DNA from: an uncultured Pelagibacteraceae bacterium
Lineage (GTDB): Bacteria > Pseudomonadota > Alphaproteobacteria > Pelagibacterales > Pelagibacteraceae
Length of the DNA: 54,858 bases
NCBI GenBank assembly: GCA_902562645.1
Contig: CACETY010000008.1
Coordinates: 1 to 54,858 of the forward strand
Reading direction: 5' to 3'
Positions within the stretch are counted from its first letter, which is position 1. Each line of letters opens with the position of its first letter. The notes under the pieces were generated by a model. It did no database searches, was not told where the DNA came from, and saw only the letters and a list, made by a program, of their open reading frames with translations. Shown here one piece after another: positions 45,295 to 54,858 of the stretch. The position numbers were made by a program, and so were the translations under genes.

Positions 45295-45777
45295 ATGAAA
45301 AAAAACGAAAGCTTAACAGGAAGATGTATTTGTGGTCAGGTTAAATATAGAATTACTGAGAAGCCTCTATTCACCCAAGCTTGTCATTGTAAAGATTGTA
45401 AAATTATAACTGGGTCTTCTTATGTTATTAATACAAGCGTCCTAGATAACACTTTAATCATAGAAGGAGAAGTTGCATCAACAGAACTTAAAGCAGGAAG
45501 CGGCGCTACTTCTAATGCATACTTTTGCACAAAATGTGGAACTTATATTTATACTGATTATGGCTCAGCTGTTGGTAGATTAACAGTTAGAACTAAAACT
45601 TTAGATAATTCAGAAAGATTTCCACCACAAGTACATATTTTTACGAAAGATAAAGATCCATGGCTAAAACTTACAGATGATGTAATTTGTTTTGAAAAGA
45701 TGTATGATCCAAAGAAAACATGGCCAGAGGAAAGTTTAAAAAGATATGGAGAATATTTAAAAGTTATTAATAAATAA
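45295..45777 (+). CDS. GFA-family (CENP-V/glutathione-dependent formaldehyde-activating-like) zinc protein, first copy
   Basis: A 160-residue protein with the GFA zinc-fold signature: GRCICGQVKYRI (C-x-C), ACHCKDCKIITGSSY (H-C-x2-C) and YFCTKCGTYIYTDYG (C-x2-C). Family members bind structural and catalytic zinc and some have been linked to S-hydroxymethylglutathione formation, though the enzymatic role of most is unproved. A formaldehyde link is thinkable in an organism that oxidises methylated compounds, but there is no direct support. It is divergent from umuD and followed 20 bases later by a second GFA gene. Confidence 0.85.
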   Translation: MKKNESLTGRCICGQVKYRITEKPLFTQACHCKDCKIITGSSYVINTSVLDNTLIIEGEVASTELKAGSGATSNAYFCTKCGTYIYTDYGSAVGRLTVRTKTLDNSERFPPQVHIFTKDKDPWLKLTDDVICFEKMYDPKKTWPEESLKRYGEYLKVINK

Positions 45778-45797
45778 TTTTATTAGGAGATTAAAAT

Positions 45798-46166
45798 ATG
45801 AAAAAATTAACCTGTCATTGTGGGGCAATTGAAGCCGAAGTTAAAATTCCTATAGGTGGTGTAGAAAAGATTATGCGTTGCAATTGTTCAATCTGCAAAA
45901 AAAAAGGTTATATTATAGGAGTACTTGGTCCTGATGATTTTAAACTTACAAAAGGAGAGGATAAGTTAACACTTTACCAGTTTTATACTAATACCGCAAA
46001 ACATTACTTTTGTTCTATCTGTGGAATTCATACTCATAACAGACCTAGGAGTAATCCAAAAATATATGGTGTGAATATTGCTTGCATAGAAGGCGTAGAA
46101 CCGTTTGAAATCGAGGATGTCCCTGTTAATGATGGAAAGAATCATCCTCTTGATCAAAAACAATAA
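45798..46166 (+). CDS. GFA-family zinc protein, second copy
   Basis: A 122-residue relative of the preceding gene: LTCHCGAIEAEV (C-x-C), MRCNCSICKKKGYI (C-x-C-x2-C) and YFCSICGIHTHN (C-x2-C). It is shorter and diverged from its neighbour, so the pair is an old duplication or two subfamilies brought together. AGGAG at 45785-45789 sits 8 bases before the ATG, a clear ribosome site. It is followed 7 bases later by the kinase gene, so all four genes from 45295 to 48395 may be cotranscribed. Confidence 0.84.
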   Translation: MKKLTCHCGAIEAEVKIPIGGVEKIMRCNCSICKKKGYIIGVLGPDDFKLTKGEDKLTLYQFYTNTAKHYFCSICGIHTHNRPRSNPKIYGVNIACIEGVEPFEIEDVPVNDGKNHPLDQKQ

Positions 46167-46173
46167 ATTTTTT

Positions 46174-47100
46174 ATGCAACCAGTTGAAGATTGTTATAAA
46201 AAAGTTAGCAAAGAATGTTTTAAATTTATTAAATCTCAAGAAACTTCTAAAGAAAAATTTAAAAATAAAGAAAAGATGATTAAATCATTTTTAATTCCTA
46301 TTAGTTTCTGGATTTCAAATAAAACAAAAAAATCTAAACCTTATTTAATCGGTTTAGCAGGAGGGCAGGGAACTGGAAAAACGACTATTAGTTCAATATT
46401 AAATATAATTCTAACAAAATATTTTAAATTAAATGTTTTTAAAATTTCTATTGATGATTTATATAAAACTAGAAAAGATAGAATAAAGCTCTCAAAAACA
46501 ACTCATCCATTCTTAAAGACAAGAGGTGTTCCAGGAACTCATGATATTAATTTTATGTTTGATTTTTTAAAAAAAATAAAGAGCAAAGGTTTCAACCAAC
46601 ATAGACTTCCAAAATTCAATAAGGCTATAGATGACAGACTTAAAAAAAAGTCTTGGTACTTAGTAAAAAAAGTACCAGACGTTATAATCTTCGAGGGTTG
46701 GTGTGTAGGAGCAAGAGCTGAAAAACAAACAACTTTAAAAAAATCTATAAATTCTCTTGAGAGAAAAGAAGATAAAAATTTAAAATGGAGAAAATTTGTA
46801 AATAATCAATTAGAAAAAAAATATAAAAAACTATTTTCAAAATTAGACTGCTTGTTATTTTTAAAAGCCGGAAATTTTAAATTGTTGCAAACTTGGAGAC
46901 TAAAACAGGAAGAACTACTAAAATTAAACTCAAAAAATAAGGCAAACAATAAAGTAATGGATAAAAATGAAGTATTAAAATTCATGCAAACATACCAAAG
47001 AGTTACTCAAAATATGTTTAAATTTGCCCCAAAATATTCTTCAATCGTGCTAAATTTAAATAGAAATCATCAAATTAAATCAATAAAATATAATAAATGA
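46174..47100 (+). CDS. D-glycerate 3-kinase-like P-loop kinase
   Basis: A 308-residue P-loop kinase of the phosphoribulokinase/pantothenate-kinase fold. Walker A is GGQGTGKT (residues 63-70), followed by SIDDLYKTRKDR, THPFLKTRGVPGTHDI and FEGWCVGAR. These four blocks match plant glycerate kinase GLYK and its bacterial relatives, which form 3-phosphoglycerate from D-glycerate. That would route photorespiratory-type or glycolate-derived carbon into central metabolism. I start at ATG 46174; an in-frame reading from 46105 would run back into the GFA gene. It overlaps the tolC-like start by ATGA. Confidence 0.82.
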   Translation: MQPVEDCYKKVSKECFKFIKSQETSKEKFKNKEKMIKSFLIPISFWISNKTKKSKPYLIGLAGGQGTGKTTISSILNIILTKYFKLNVFKISIDDLYKTRKDRIKLSKTTHPFLKTRGVPGTHDINFMFDFLKKIKSKGFNQHRLPKFNKAIDDRLKKKSWYLVKKVPDVIIFEGWCVGARAEKQTTLKKSINSLERKEDKNLKWRKFVNNQLEKKYKKLFSKLDCLLFLKAGNFKLLQTWRLKQEELLKLNSKNKANNKVMDKNEVLKFMQTYQRVTQNMFKFAPKYSSIVLNLNRNHQIKSIKYNK

Positions 47101-48395
47101 AAAAAATATCACTAACAATAATCTTTCTTTTAGCTTTTACATTTGCAGCAAGCGCTGCAACTTTAACCGATGCATTAAAAATTACTTTTCAAAATAATTT
47201 AGAACTAAAAGCTGAACGAAAGAATTTAGAAGTTCAAAGAGAAGTATTAAATATTTCGAAAAGTGATTTTTTTCCAACTTTAACATTGTCTGGTACAAAA
47301 AATTTCGAAAATACCAACAAACTTACAAATCAAAGTGGTGCTGATGCTTCGATCACTGATACAGATACGATGACTTCATCGGTAAAATTAGAACAAACTT
47401 TGATTGATGGTAGTGCGAGAAGCACCAAGTATGAAAAAAGTAAATTAGGACTAAACCTTTCTGAAGCAAAACTAATCAAAAAAGAACAAGATGTTTTTAT
47501 GAAAGCAATTGAAGCATATACCGGTTTAATACTAGCTTATGAAAAATTAAGTATTAATCAAGAAAATGTAAATTTACTTCAAAGACAATTTGAAATAGAC
47601 AATGCGCGATTATCTAGAGCTCAAATTACTGCTACAGACTTAGCACAATCCCAATCTTCTTTGTCAGGAGCTCAAGCAGGTTATATAGGAGCTCAAAATA
47701 ATATTATTACTAGCAAGTTAGCGTATGAAAATATAATAGGACCTATCAATACTGATGAAAAATTAAAAAAAATATATAATTCAGAAGTTTCAATACCATC
47801 AAGTTTAGTTGAAGCAAAAAAAATATCTGAACAAAAAAGTCCAGATCTTATAATTGCTGAAATAGAATACGGACAGTCTGAATTAGATGTAAAAATAGCA
47901 AGATCAGATTTATCACCAACGGCTAAAATTTCACTCGAGAGATCGTATACAGATGATCTGAGTGCAACATATGATGAAAGAGAAAAAGATGTTTTGCAAG
48001 CAACAGTGAGCTGGCCTTTTCAATTTGGGGGAAAGAATAAGTCTAATGTAAATAAAAATCTTCAAGTTAAAGGGATGAAAAAATTACTTCTTGAAAACGC
48101 TTTTAGAAATAACACCCAAGGTGTTACTGCTGCTTGGTCTACTTTAGAGTCATCTAAAAGCCTTTTAATAGCTGTTCAATCCCAAGTTAAGGCTGCTGAA
48201 ATAGCAAATGAGGGAATTAGTTTTGAATATGAGAGTGGTTTAAACAGATCAACCTTCGATGTGCTTCAATCAAGATCAAATTTAATAAACGCAAAAATAA
48301 ATCTTGCAGAGGCTGAGCGAAACTATTTATTAGCACAATATAGATTATTAAAGTCAGCTGGTTTGTTAAACAGTGATTACTTAAAACTTAGATAA
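47097..48395 (+). CDS. TolC-family outer membrane efflux protein
   Basis: A 432-residue outer membrane channel protein with a signal peptide (residues 1-20, ending ASA) and the internal twofold repeat of OEP domains: TLTDALKITFQNNLELKAERKNLEVQREVL in the first half and SPDLIIAEIEYGQSELDVKIARSDLSPTAKISLERSYT in the second. The turn-forming LINAKINLAEAERNYLLAQYRLLKSAGLL near the end is typical of TolC. It would form the outer exit duct for efflux pumps or type I secretion. No inner-membrane or adaptor component is adjacent, so it may serve several pumps. Confidence 0.92.
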   Translation: MKKISLTIIFLLAFTFAASAATLTDALKITFQNNLELKAERKNLEVQREVLNISKSDFFPTLTLSGTKNFENTNKLTNQSGADASITDTDTMTSSVKLEQTLIDGSARSTKYEKSKLGLNLSEAKLIKKEQDVFMKAIEAYTGLILAYEKLSINQENVNLLQRQFEIDNARLSRAQITATDLAQSQSSLSGAQAGYIGAQNNIITSKLAYENIIGPINTDEKLKKIYNSEVSIPSSLVEAKKISEQKSPDLIIAEIEYGQSELDVKIARSDLSPTAKISLERSYTDDLSATYDEREKDVLQATVSWPFQFGGKNKSNVNKNLQVKGMKKLLLENAFRNNTQGVTAAWSTLESSKSLLIAVQSQVKAAEIANEGISFEYESGLNRSTFDVLQSRSNLINAKINLAEAERNYLLAQYRLLKSAGLLNSDYLKLR

Positions 48396-48438
48396 ATATA
48401 GACTTTTTCGCTAAATTCTAAAAAGATATTGCTAATGA

Positions 48439-48453
48439 GAACAAAATGTGTAC
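48439..48453. promoter_or_regulatory. SOS-box-like element upstream of recA (GAAC-N7-GTAC)
   Basis: GAAC (48439-48442), seven bases, GTAC (48450-48453), one mismatch from GAAC-N7-GAAC. The 22-base surroundings agree at 19 positions with the umuDC operator read in the same sense: both start AGAACAAAAT and end ACATTTAT. It lies 50 bases before the recA ATG, in the 108-base gap after the tolC-like gene. Confidence 0.65.
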
Positions 48454-48503
48454 ATTTATTATCATGATTCGATTGTTAAAAAACGTAAAAAAAGAGGCAA
48501 AAA

Positions 48504-49628
48504 ATGACTAAAAATAACTTAAAAGTGGTTAAAACCGCTAAAGATAAAGAATTGGAAAATAAGGAAAAAAATAAAGCATTAGACGCAGCAATTAGCCAAA
48601 TTACAGATAGCTTTGGAAAAGGCTCTGTAATGAAACTTGGAGAACAAAAGGCTATGGATGTTGAGTCTGTTTCTACTGGATCTTTAAGTCTTGATCTAGC
48701 ACTTGGCATAGGAGGACTGCCAAAAGGAAGAATTATTGAAATTTATGGACCAGAGTCGTCTGGAAAAACTACATTAGCATTACAAGTAGTTGCTGAAGCA
48801 CAAAAAGCTGGTGGAATTTGTGGATTTGTTGATGCAGAGCATGCATTAGATCCAGTTTATGCAAAAAAATTGGGTGTTAATACTGAAGAACTGCTTATTT
48901 CACAACCAGATACAGGTGAACAAGCTTTAGAAATTACGGATACTTTAATTAAGTCTGGCTCAATGTCAGTACTTGTTGTTGACTCAGTTGCTGCATTAAC
49001 CCCAAGAGCTGAAATTGAAGGAGACATGGGAGATCATCATGTTGGTCTTCAAGCAAGACTAATGTCACAAGCTCTTAGAAAATTAACAGGATCAATATCA
49101 AGAACTAACACAATGGTTATTTTCATTAACCAAATTAGAATGAAAATTGGTGTCATGTTTGGAAGCCCAGAAACAACATCTGGTGGTAATTCTTTGAAAT
49201 TCTATTCTTCAGTCAGAATGGATATTAGAAGAATTGGCGCGATTAAAGATAAAGAACAAATAATTGGAAATACAACAAGAGTTAAAGTTGTTAAAAATAA
49301 AGTTGCTCCACCATTTAAAGTAGTTGAATTCGATTTAATGTATGGAAAAGGAATTAGTAAAGTAGGGGAACTAATCGACCTTGGTGCTAAAGCTGAGATT
49401 GTAGAAAAATCAGGAGCTTGGTACGCTTATAAAGGAGAAAAAATTGGTCAAGGTAGAGAGAACGCTAAACTTTACCTTGAACAAAACCCAAAAGCTGCAG
49501 CCGAGATTGAAATGGCTATCAGAGAAAAAGCTGGTGTTATTTCAAAAAAGATAGAGGGAAACCCTTTAAGCGAAGAGAAGGTTGAGGCTCAGAAAAAAGA
49601 GGAAGAAGTTCCAACTAAAAAAAATTAG
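48504..49628 (+). CDS. recA: Recombinase RecA
   Basis: A 374-residue RecA with all standard parts: Walker [10 protein letters not shown] (residues 82-90), [24 protein letters not shown], Walker [11 protein letters not shown], loop L1/L2 region with [19 protein letters not shown] and [27 protein letters not shown], and an acidic Lys/Glu-rich C terminus. It pairs homologous DNA and is the co-protease that stimulates UmuD cleavage, tying it to the umuDC genes 3.4 kb upstream. The N-terminal extension (about 25 Lys-rich residues before [17 protein letters not shown]) is longer than in E. coli. An intrinsic terminator follows. Confidence 0.97.
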   Translation: MTKNNLKVVKTAKDKELENKEKNKALDAAISQITDSFGKGSVMKLGEQKAMDVESVSTGSLSLDLALGIGGLPKGRIIEIYGPESSGKTTLALQVVAEAQKAGGICGFVDAEHALDPVYAKKLGVNTEELLISQPDTGEQALEITDTLIKSGSMSVLVVDSVAALTPRAEIEGDMGDHHVGLQARLMSQALRKLTGSISRTNTMVIFINQIRMKIGVMFGSPETTSGGNSLKFYSSVRMDIRRIGAIKDKEQIIGNTTRVKVVKNKVAPPFKVVEFDLMYGKGISKVGELIDLGAKAEIVEKSGAWYAYKGEKIGQGRENAKLYLEQNPKAAAEIEMAIREKAGVISKKIEGNPLSEEKVEAQKKEEEVPTKKN

Positions 49629-49650
49629 CAGATAACTTTTAGTTATTAAG

Positions 49651-49678
49651 AAAAGGCGCTCAATTGGGCGCCTTTTTT
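49651..49678 (+). terminator. Intrinsic terminator after recA
   Basis: AAAAGGCGC (49651-49659), an 8-base loop, GCGCCTTTT (49668-49676), with T continuing to 49678. It is a GC-rich 9-bp stem in an otherwise AT-rich gap and starts 22 bases after the recA stop. Confidence 0.92.
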
Positions 49679-49691
49679 CCCTTCAGAAGTG

Positions 49692-49719
49692 TAGACATCA
49701 TACAAAAATGCTGTATTTT
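49692..49719 (+). promoter_or_regulatory. Candidate promoter of alaS (TAGACA-N16-TATTTT)
   Basis: TAGACA (49692-49697), a 16-base spacer and TATTTT (49714-49719) lie just after the recA terminator. The alaS ATG is at 49728, only 8 bases after the -10, so the message would have almost no leader. Confidence 0.45.
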
Positions 49720-49727
49720 GTTTGAAT

Positions 49728-52391
49728 ATGGCTAAAACACTAAATGAAATTAGATCAGCATTCTTAGGTTACTTTGAGAAAAACGATCATAAAATAGTTG
49801 AGTCTAGTAATCTGGTTCCAAACAATGATCCAACATTGATGTTTGCCAATTCAGGTATGGTCCAATTTAAAAATGTGTTTACTGGACTGGAAAAGAGAGA
49901 TTATCAAAGGGCTACAACATCTCAAAAATGTGTAAGAGCAGGTGGAAAGCATAATGATCTTGAAAATGTTGGTTATACTCCAAGACACCACACATTTTTT
50001 GAAATGCTGGGGAACTTTTCTTTTGGCGATTATTTTAAAGAAAGAGCTATTGAACTTGCGTGGAATTTAATAACAAAAGAATTTGGTTTAGATAAGAACA
50101 GACTTTATGTAACTGTCTACCATGACGATGATGAAGCCTTTAATTACTGGAAAAAGATTGCTGGGTTAAGTGAAGATAAAATCATAAGGATAGCAACATC
50201 TGATAATTTTTGGTCTATGGGTGAAACTGGACCTTGTGGCCCTTGTTCAGAAATATTTTATGATCATGGAGACCACTTAGAAGGAGGATTGCCAGGAACA
50301 AAAAATGAGGATGGGGACAGATTTATTGAAATTTGGAATTTAGTCTTCATGCAGTTTGAGCAAATTTCAAAAGATAAGAGAATTAATCTTCCAAAACCAT
50401 CAGTTGATACTGGAATGGGTTTAGAGAGAATTGCTGCATTACTCCAAGGAACTCACGACAACTATGAAACCGATCATTTTAAAAAAATAATAAACTCTAC
50501 TGCAGAAATTTTAAAAGTTTCACCTAATAACGACAATTTGGCAAGTTTTAGAGTAATAGCTGATCACTTACGAGCAAGCTCATTTTTAATTGCCGAGGGA
50601 GTTTTGCCATCAAATGAAGGAAGAGGTTATGTCCTAAGAAGAATTATGAGAAGAGGAATGAGGCATTCCCATCTGCTTGGTTCTAAAGAACCAATTTTTT
50701 ATAATATTTTTAAAACTTTAAAAGACGAGATGAAAGGTAATTATTCAGAAATAGAAAGAGCTGAGTCTTTAATAAAAGAAACATTAAGAATGGAAGAAGA
50801 AAAATTTTTAATTCTTTTAGACAGAGGTATTAAAATATTAAATGAGGAAATAACTAAAATAGACAAGATACTACCTGGAGAAGTAGCCTTTAAACTCTAT
50901 GATACGTACGGTTTTCCATTAGATCTCACACAAGATATTTTAAAAAATAAGTCTTTGACAATTGATAATGATAAATTTCAAAGTTTAATGAAAGAAAGTA
51001 AAGAGCTTGCAAAGAAAAATTGGAAAGGCTCTGGTGATAGCGCTGTAGATGATATTTGGTTTTCGATAAAAGATCGATTAGGTCCTACAGAATTCTTAGG
51101 TTATGAAACTGACCAAGCAGAAGGCATTGTTCTATCATTATTAAAAGATAACAAAGAGGTTAATGAACTAAGTGAAAATGATGAGGGTATGATTATTTTA
51201 AACCAAACTCCTTTTTATGGAGAGTCTGGGGGACAGGTAGGAGATACTGGTGAAATAATATCTGGAAACTTTAAGCTCGAGATAACAGATGTCCAAAAAA
51301 AATTAGGTGATTTATTTGTACATTACGGCAAAGTTAAATCAGGAAGTATAAAAATCAAAGACAACGTTGAGATGAAAATTGATATTCATAGACGTAATAA
51401 TATAAGAGCTTATCACTCTGCAACACACCTTTTGCATGAGTCGTTAAGAAGAGTATTAGGCACTCATGTTACACAAAAAGGATCATTAGTAGCGCCAGAT
51501 AGATTAAGATTTGATTTTAGCCACATGAAACCAATCTCAGACCAGGAAATAGAAAAAATAGAAAATCACGTAAATTCGATGGTACAAAAAAAATCAGAAG
51601 TTAAAACAAGGATTATGACTCCTAAAGAAGCAGTAAGTAATGGAGCCCTGGCACTATTTGGAGAAAAATATGGAGAAGAGGTTAGAGTATTATCTATGGG
51701 AGAAGAGAAAGAAAGGTATTTTTCCACTGAATTATGTGGAGGAACACATGTAAGAAACACTGGTGACATTGGAAAATTCAAAATTATTAGTCAATCATCA
51801 ATTGCAGCAGGTGTGAGAAGAGTAGAAGCACTCAGAGAAAATCAATTAAATAGTTTCTTACAAAATAAAGAAAAATTATCTGACTTATCAGCACAAAAAG
51901 ATGAAGAAATGATTAATGACTTATCAAAACAGATAATTAAATTAGGTGGCAAACCAATTATAGAAAATGAAGAAAATAAGATTTTAATTAAAGAATTATC
52001 AAAACAACTAGAGCAATTAAAATTTAGTTCAATTTTAGAAAATAATTCAAAAAATATAATTCAAGATATTAAAATTAATAATATAAGCATAAGATTTCAA
52101 AAAGTTGATGATCTTCCACCCAAAGAGCTAAGAAAATTGGTTGATGCTGGAAAAAAAGATCTTAAAACAGGAATTGTTATAGTTTTTGCTAGTTTAGAAG
52201 ACAAAGTAGGTCTTGCAGTTGGGATAACTGATAAACTTACTGACAAGTATGATGCAGTAACATTTGCTAAAACAGGATCTGAAATTATTGGTGGTAAAGG
52301 TGGTGGTGGTAGAAAAGATTTTGCACAAGCAGGTGGCCAATTTAAAGATAAAATTGATGAGGCTTTTGAAAAAATTAAGACTTTAATTTAG
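49728..52391 (+). CDS. alaS: Alanyl-tRNA synthetase
   Basis: An 887-residue class II synthetase. In order: catalytic domain with motif 1 region [46 protein letters not shown], motif 3 [10 protein letters not shown]; the tRNA-recognition helix region; the editing domain with zinc-binding [11 protein letters not shown] and the downstream [11 protein letters not shown]; and the C-terminal C-Ala domain with [19 protein letters not shown] glycines. It attaches Ala to tRNA-Ala and clears mischarged Ser/Gly. ATG 49728 ([13 protein letters not shown]) is chosen over a TTG six bases upstream. It converges with icd with a 9-base overlap. Confidence 0.97.
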   Translation: MAKTLNEIRSAFLGYFEKNDHKIVESSNLVPNNDPTLMFANSGMVQFKNVFTGLEKRDYQRATTSQKCVRAGGKHNDLENVGYTPRHHTFFEMLGNFSFGDYFKERAIELAWNLITKEFGLDKNRLYVTVYHDDDEAFNYWKKIAGLSEDKIIRIATSDNFWSMGETGPCGPCSEIFYDHGDHLEGGLPGTKNEDGDRFIEIWNLVFMQFEQISKDKRINLPKPSVDTGMGLERIAALLQGTHDNYETDHFKKIINSTAEILKVSPNNDNLASFRVIADHLRASSFLIAEGVLPSNEGRGYVLRRIMRRGMRHSHLLGSKEPIFYNIFKTLKDEMKGNYSEIERAESLIKETLRMEEEKFLILLDRGIKILNEEITKIDKILPGEVAFKLYDTYGFPLDLTQDILKNKSLTIDNDKFQSLMKESKELAKKNWKGSGDSAVDDIWFSIKDRLGPTEFLGYETDQAEGIVLSLLKDNKEVNELSENDEGMIILNQTPFYGESGGQVGDTGEIISGNFKLEITDVQKKLGDLFVHYGKVKSGSIKIKDNVEMKIDIHRRNNIRAYHSATHLLHESLRRVLGTHVTQKGSLVAPDRLRFDFSHMKPISDQEIEKIENHVNSMVQKKSEVKTRIMTPKEAVSNGALALFGEKYGEEVRVLSMGEEKERYFSTELCGGTHVRNTGDIGKFKIISQSSIAAGVRRVEALRENQLNSFLQNKEKLSDLSAQKDEEMINDLSKQIIKLGGKPIIENEENKILIKELSKQLEQLKFSSILENNSKNIIQDIKINNISIRFQKVDDLPPKELRKLVDAGKKDLKTGIVIVFASLEDKVGLAVGITDKLTDKYDAVTFAKTGSEIIGGKGGGGRKDFAQAGGQFKDKIDEAFEKIKTLI

Positions 52392-53597
52392 TTTTTGTCT
52401 TAACTTACCATCTAAAGTATCTAAAAATTGATTAGTTGTTAAATACTTTGTTGAAGGTCCAATTAAAATAGCTAAGTCCTTAGTCATTGAGCCCTCTTCT
52501 ACACAATCAACACATACTTTTTCTAGTGTTTCTGCAAACTTTATTAATTCCTCATTTCCATCTAATTTTCCTCTATGAGCCAAACCTCTTGTCCATGCAA
52601 AAATAGATGCAATAGGATTTGTTGAGGTTTCTTTACCTTGTTGATGCATTCTAAAGTGTCTTGTTACTGTTCCATGTGCAGCTTCAGCTTCCATTGTTTT
52701 GCCATCTGGAGCAAGCAATACACTTGTCATTAAACCTAAAGATCCATATCCTTGAGCAACTGTATCTGATTGCACATCTCCATCATAATTTTTGCATGCC
52801 CAAATATATTTACCATGCCATTTCATGGCACATGCTACCATGTCGTCAATTAATCTATGTTCATAAGTAATCTTACTTTGATCAAATTTGTTTTTAAATT
52901 CTTTTTCAAAAACTTCTTGAAAAATATCTTTGAATCTTCCATCATATCTTTTTAAAATAGTATTTTTAGTAGAAAGATAAACTGGCCATTTTTTAATTAA
53001 TCCATAATTAAAGCAAGATCTTGCAAAGTCTTCTATTGATTTATCCAAATTATACATTGATAATGCAATTCCTGGACCTGGAAAGTTAAAGACTTCGTAT
53101 TTTCTCTCATCAGATCCATCCTCAGCTGTCCATTTAATTTCTAATTTACCTTTACCAGGTACCGTAAAATCAGTTGCTCTATATTGGTCACCAAATGCGT
53201 GTCTACCTATAATTAATGGGTCTGTCCATGAGGGTACAAGTTTTGGAATATTTTTACAAATTATTGGTTCTCTAAAAACAGTTCCTCCAATAATATTTCT
53301 TATTGTACCATTTGGAGATCTCCACATTTTTTTGAGATTGAATTCCCTTACTCTTGCTTCGTCGGGTGTGATCGTTGCACATTTAATACCGACTCCATTC
53401 TTTTTAATTGCATTAGCACATTCTATTGTGATTCTGTCTTCAGTTTTATCTCTACTTTCCATTCCCAAATCGTAGTACTCAATTTTAAGATCTAAATAAG
53501 TTAGAACGAGTTTGTTTTTAATGAAGTTCCATATAACTCTGGTCATTTCGTCACCATCAAGCTCCACAATGGGGTTTTTTACCTTAATTTTACTCAT
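52383..53597 (-). CDS. icd: NADP-dependent isocitrate dehydrogenase
   Basis: A 404-residue isocitrate dehydrogenase of the eukaryote-like dimeric type usual in alphaproteobacteria. Seen: [15 protein letters not shown] at the N terminus, [31 protein letters not shown] (isocitrate site), the metal-site [20 protein letters not shown], and [30 protein letters not shown] with the NADP-selecting Arg/His. It makes 2-oxoglutarate and NADPH in the TCA cycle. It is divergent from psd across 78 bases. Confidence 0.97.
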   Translation of the reverse strand: MSKIKVKNPIVELDGDEMTRVIWNFIKNKLVLTYLDLKIEYYDLGMESRDKTEDRITIECANAIKKNGVGIKCATITPDEARVREFNLKKMWRSPNGTIRNIIGGTVFREPIICKNIPKLVPSWTDPLIIGRHAFGDQYRATDFTVPGKGKLEIKWTAEDGSDERKYEVFNFPGPGIALSMYNLDKSIEDFARSCFNYGLIKKWPVYLSTKNTILKRYDGRFKDIFQEVFEKEFKNKFDQSKITYEHRLIDDMVACAMKWHGKYIWACKNYDGDVQSDTVAQGYGSLGLMTSVLLAPDGKTMEAEAAHGTVTRHFRMHQQGKETSTNPIASIFAWTRGLAHRGKLDGNEELIKFAETLEKVCVDCVEEGSMTKDLAILIGPSTKYLTTNQFLDTLDGKLRQKLN

Positions 53598-53633
53598 CTT
53601 TTCGATATATCTTAATAGTTGAATTTATTCTTT

Positions 53634-53662
53634 TTGTATACATATTAATCCAAAATTATCAA
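53634..53662 (+). promoter_or_regulatory. Candidate promoter of psd-pssA (TTGTAT-N17-TATCAA)
   Basis: TTGTAT (53634-53639), a 17-base spacer and TATCAA (53657-53662) lie in the 78-base icd/psd divergent gap, 13 bases before the psd ATG. Hexamers are imperfect; candidate only. Confidence 0.35.
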
Positions 53663-53675
53663 TTATAGGATTGTC

Positions 53676-54320
53676 ATGAGTAAAATATTTCCAAAAATAC
53701 ACAATGAAGGATACAAATTCGTCATTATTTTTGTAATCGCAACTATAATTCTCTATTTCATAAATGGATTTCTTGGTTTTATCGGGCTGGTATTAACTAT
53801 TTGGTGTTATTATTTTTTTAGAGACCCTGAAAGAGTTTCCATAGGTGATGATAATTATCTCACAAGTCCCGCGGATGGAGTTGTGCTACAAGTAATGGAT
53901 ACAACTGGTCCTAAAGAACTTGGTTTAGAAAATAAACAAATGAAAAAAATAAGCATTTTCATGGATGTGTTTGACTGTCATGTAAATAGATCACCCTGCT
54001 CAGGAGCAATATCAGAAATACTTTATAAACCTGGAAAATTTTTCAATGCATCGTTAGATAAAGCAAGTGAAGATAATGAGAGAAATTATTATAAAATTAA
54101 AAACTCTGATGGAGAAGATATTATTGTTGTACAAATAGCTGGACTTGTCGCAAGAAGGATTGTGACAGAAGTTTCAAAAGATGAACTTGTAGAACAAGGC
54201 TCAAGAATAGGTATGATCAGATTTGGAAGTAGAGCAGATATGTATTTTGAAAACTATACTCCATTGGTAAAAGTTGATCAAAAAACTTTAGCAGGTGAAA
54301 CTTTAATTGCAAAAAAATAG
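53676..54320 (+). CDS. psd: Phosphatidylserine decarboxylase proenzyme
   Basis: A 214-residue short-form (archaeal-like/PSD-A) decarboxylase with N-terminal transmembrane segments (about residues 14-48). Family blocks: FFRDPER, LTSPADGVV, ISIFMDVFDCHVNRSP (catalytic Asp-His), and the self-cleavage site RFGSRADMY with G184-S185, where Ser becomes the pyruvoyl group. It converts phosphatidylserine to phosphatidylethanolamine. The next gene, pssA, makes its substrate and starts 4 bases later, so the two form the phosphatidylethanolamine pathway operon. Confidence 0.95.
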   Translation: MSKIFPKIHNEGYKFVIIFVIATIILYFINGFLGFIGLVLTIWCYYFFRDPERVSIGDDNYLTSPADGVVLQVMDTTGPKELGLENKQMKKISIFMDVFDCHVNRSPCSGAISEILYKPGKFFNASLDKASEDNERNYYKIKNSDGEDIIVVQIAGLVARRIVTEVSKDELVEQGSRIGMIRFGSRADMYFENYTPLVKVDQKTLAGETLIAKK

Positions 54321-54324
54321 TTTA

Positions 54325-54858
54325 ATGGAGCAACAAAATAAAAACATTAAATTAGTTTCAAATAAAAAAACAAGAGTTATTTTGCCGAATATTTTAACAC
54401 TTGTTGGAGTATGTATTGGATTAACTTCAATTAAGTTTGCATTTGATGGAAAATTTGAATTATCTATAATAGCAGTTATAGTAGCTGCAATCATTGATGG
54501 ATTAGATGGTAGAATTGCAAGATTGATTAAAGGAACTTCTAAAGTTGGTAAGGAATTAGATTCGCTTACCGATGTTATAAGTTTTGGTGTTGCCCCAGCT
54601 TTTATTATGTATTTTTGGGCTTTGTCTGAAACTGGAAGATTAGGTTGGTTAATTTCATTAATTTATGTTGTTTGCGTAGCACTTAGACTTGCTAGATTTA
54701 ATGTTTCATCAAATGAGGAGAGTTCTTGGAAAGATAATTTTTTTGAAGGCATACCATCTCCTGCAGGAGGAGTTCTAGTTTTAATGCCACTAATATTAAG
54801 TATTAGTGATTTTCAGTTTTTAAACTTAAATTATCAAATTATTGTGCCAATTCTGTTT
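54325..54858 (+). CDS. pssA: CDP-diacylglycerol:serine O-phosphatidyltransferase PssA (5' part)
   Basis: The first 178 codons are present; the gene runs off the window end. The CDP-alcohol phosphotransferase signature is complete and intact: D58-x2-D61-G62-x2-A65-R66-x8-G75-x3-D79-x3-D83 (IDGLDGRIARLI and GKELDSLTDV). Several hydrophobic helices surround it, and FEGIPSPAGG near the end is typical of bacterial PssA. It makes phosphatidylserine from CDP-diacylglycerol and serine in the inner membrane, feeding the adjacent decarboxylase. Confidence 0.94.
   Translation, partial: MEQQNKNIKLVSNKKTRVILPNILTLVGVCIGLTSIKFAFDGKFELSIIAVIVAAIIDGLDGRIARLIKGTSKVGKELDSLTDVISFGVAPAFIMYFWALSETGRLGWLISLIYVVCVALRLARFNVSSNEESSWKDNFFEGIPSPAGGVLVLMPLILSISDFQFLNLNYQIIVPILF

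Overview
The window is AT-rich (roughly 70% A+T by eye), very compact, single-copy chromosomal DNA. The gene content fits a marine alphaproteobacterium of the SAR11 (Pelagibacterales) type: a proteorhodopsin followed by a 2Fe-2S ferredoxin and a thioredoxin-reductase-like ferredoxin-NADP reductase, alphaproteobacterial FtsZ, RecA, DksA and Icd, Lys/Asn/Ile-rich proteins, and almost no intergenic space. This assignment is inference from family recognition; no database search was possible.

Region 1 (1-21072, all + strand) is a division and cell-wall (dcw) cluster: mraZ (3' end only), ftsZ, rsmH, ftsL, ftsI, a fused murE-murF, mraY, murD, ftsW, murG, murC, murB, ddl, ftsQ, ftsA, then lpxC, bamD and ligA. 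Nearly every junction is a stop/start overlap, so it reads as one translationally coupled unit that makes lipid II, assembles the divisome and begins lipid A and outer-membrane protein assembly. ftsZ sits near the start instead of after ftsA, and murE and murF are one polypeptide.

Region 2 (21064-32139) is housekeeping genes on both strands: an M24 Xaa-Pro aminopeptidase and a UvrD-type helicase (coupled), an AsmA-like protein, fumarase C, a MazG-like hydrolase, a YgfZ-type folate-binding protein, dihydroorotase and a PrpE-like acyl-CoA ligase.

Region 3 (32140-35606) is the photoheterotrophy block: a proteorhodopsin with the D-T-E proton-pump residues and Gln at the spectral tuning site (blue type), with two strong palindromes upstream and a clear intrinsic terminator downstream, then ferredoxin, ferredoxin reductase and a glutathione-transferase-like gene. 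dksA follows on the other strand with a visible promoter.

Region 4 (35644-43477, + strand) is the most unusual part: an eight-gene tightly packed operon encoding an ArnT/PMT-like GT39 membrane glycosyltransferase, a 41-residue single-span membrane protein, an ArnC/DPM-like GT2, a DUF1800 protein, a Tat-exported DUF1501 protein, an exported (beta/alpha)8 glycoside-hydrolase-like protein and two exported heparin-lyase-like proteins. I infer an extracytoplasmic glycan assembly and trimming system; substrate and function are unknown.

Region 5 (43478-54858) holds umuC and umuD under a good promoter overlapped by an alphaproteobacterial-type SOS box (a related box lies upstream of recA), two GFA-family zinc proteins, a glycerate-kinase-like gene coupled to a TolC-like gene, recA with a terminator, alaS, icd, psd and the 5' part of pssA. 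No tRNA, rRNA, CRISPR array, insertion sequence or phage gene was seen. No gene-free stretch exceeds 300 bases; the longest is about 210 bases, upstream of proteorhodopsin.
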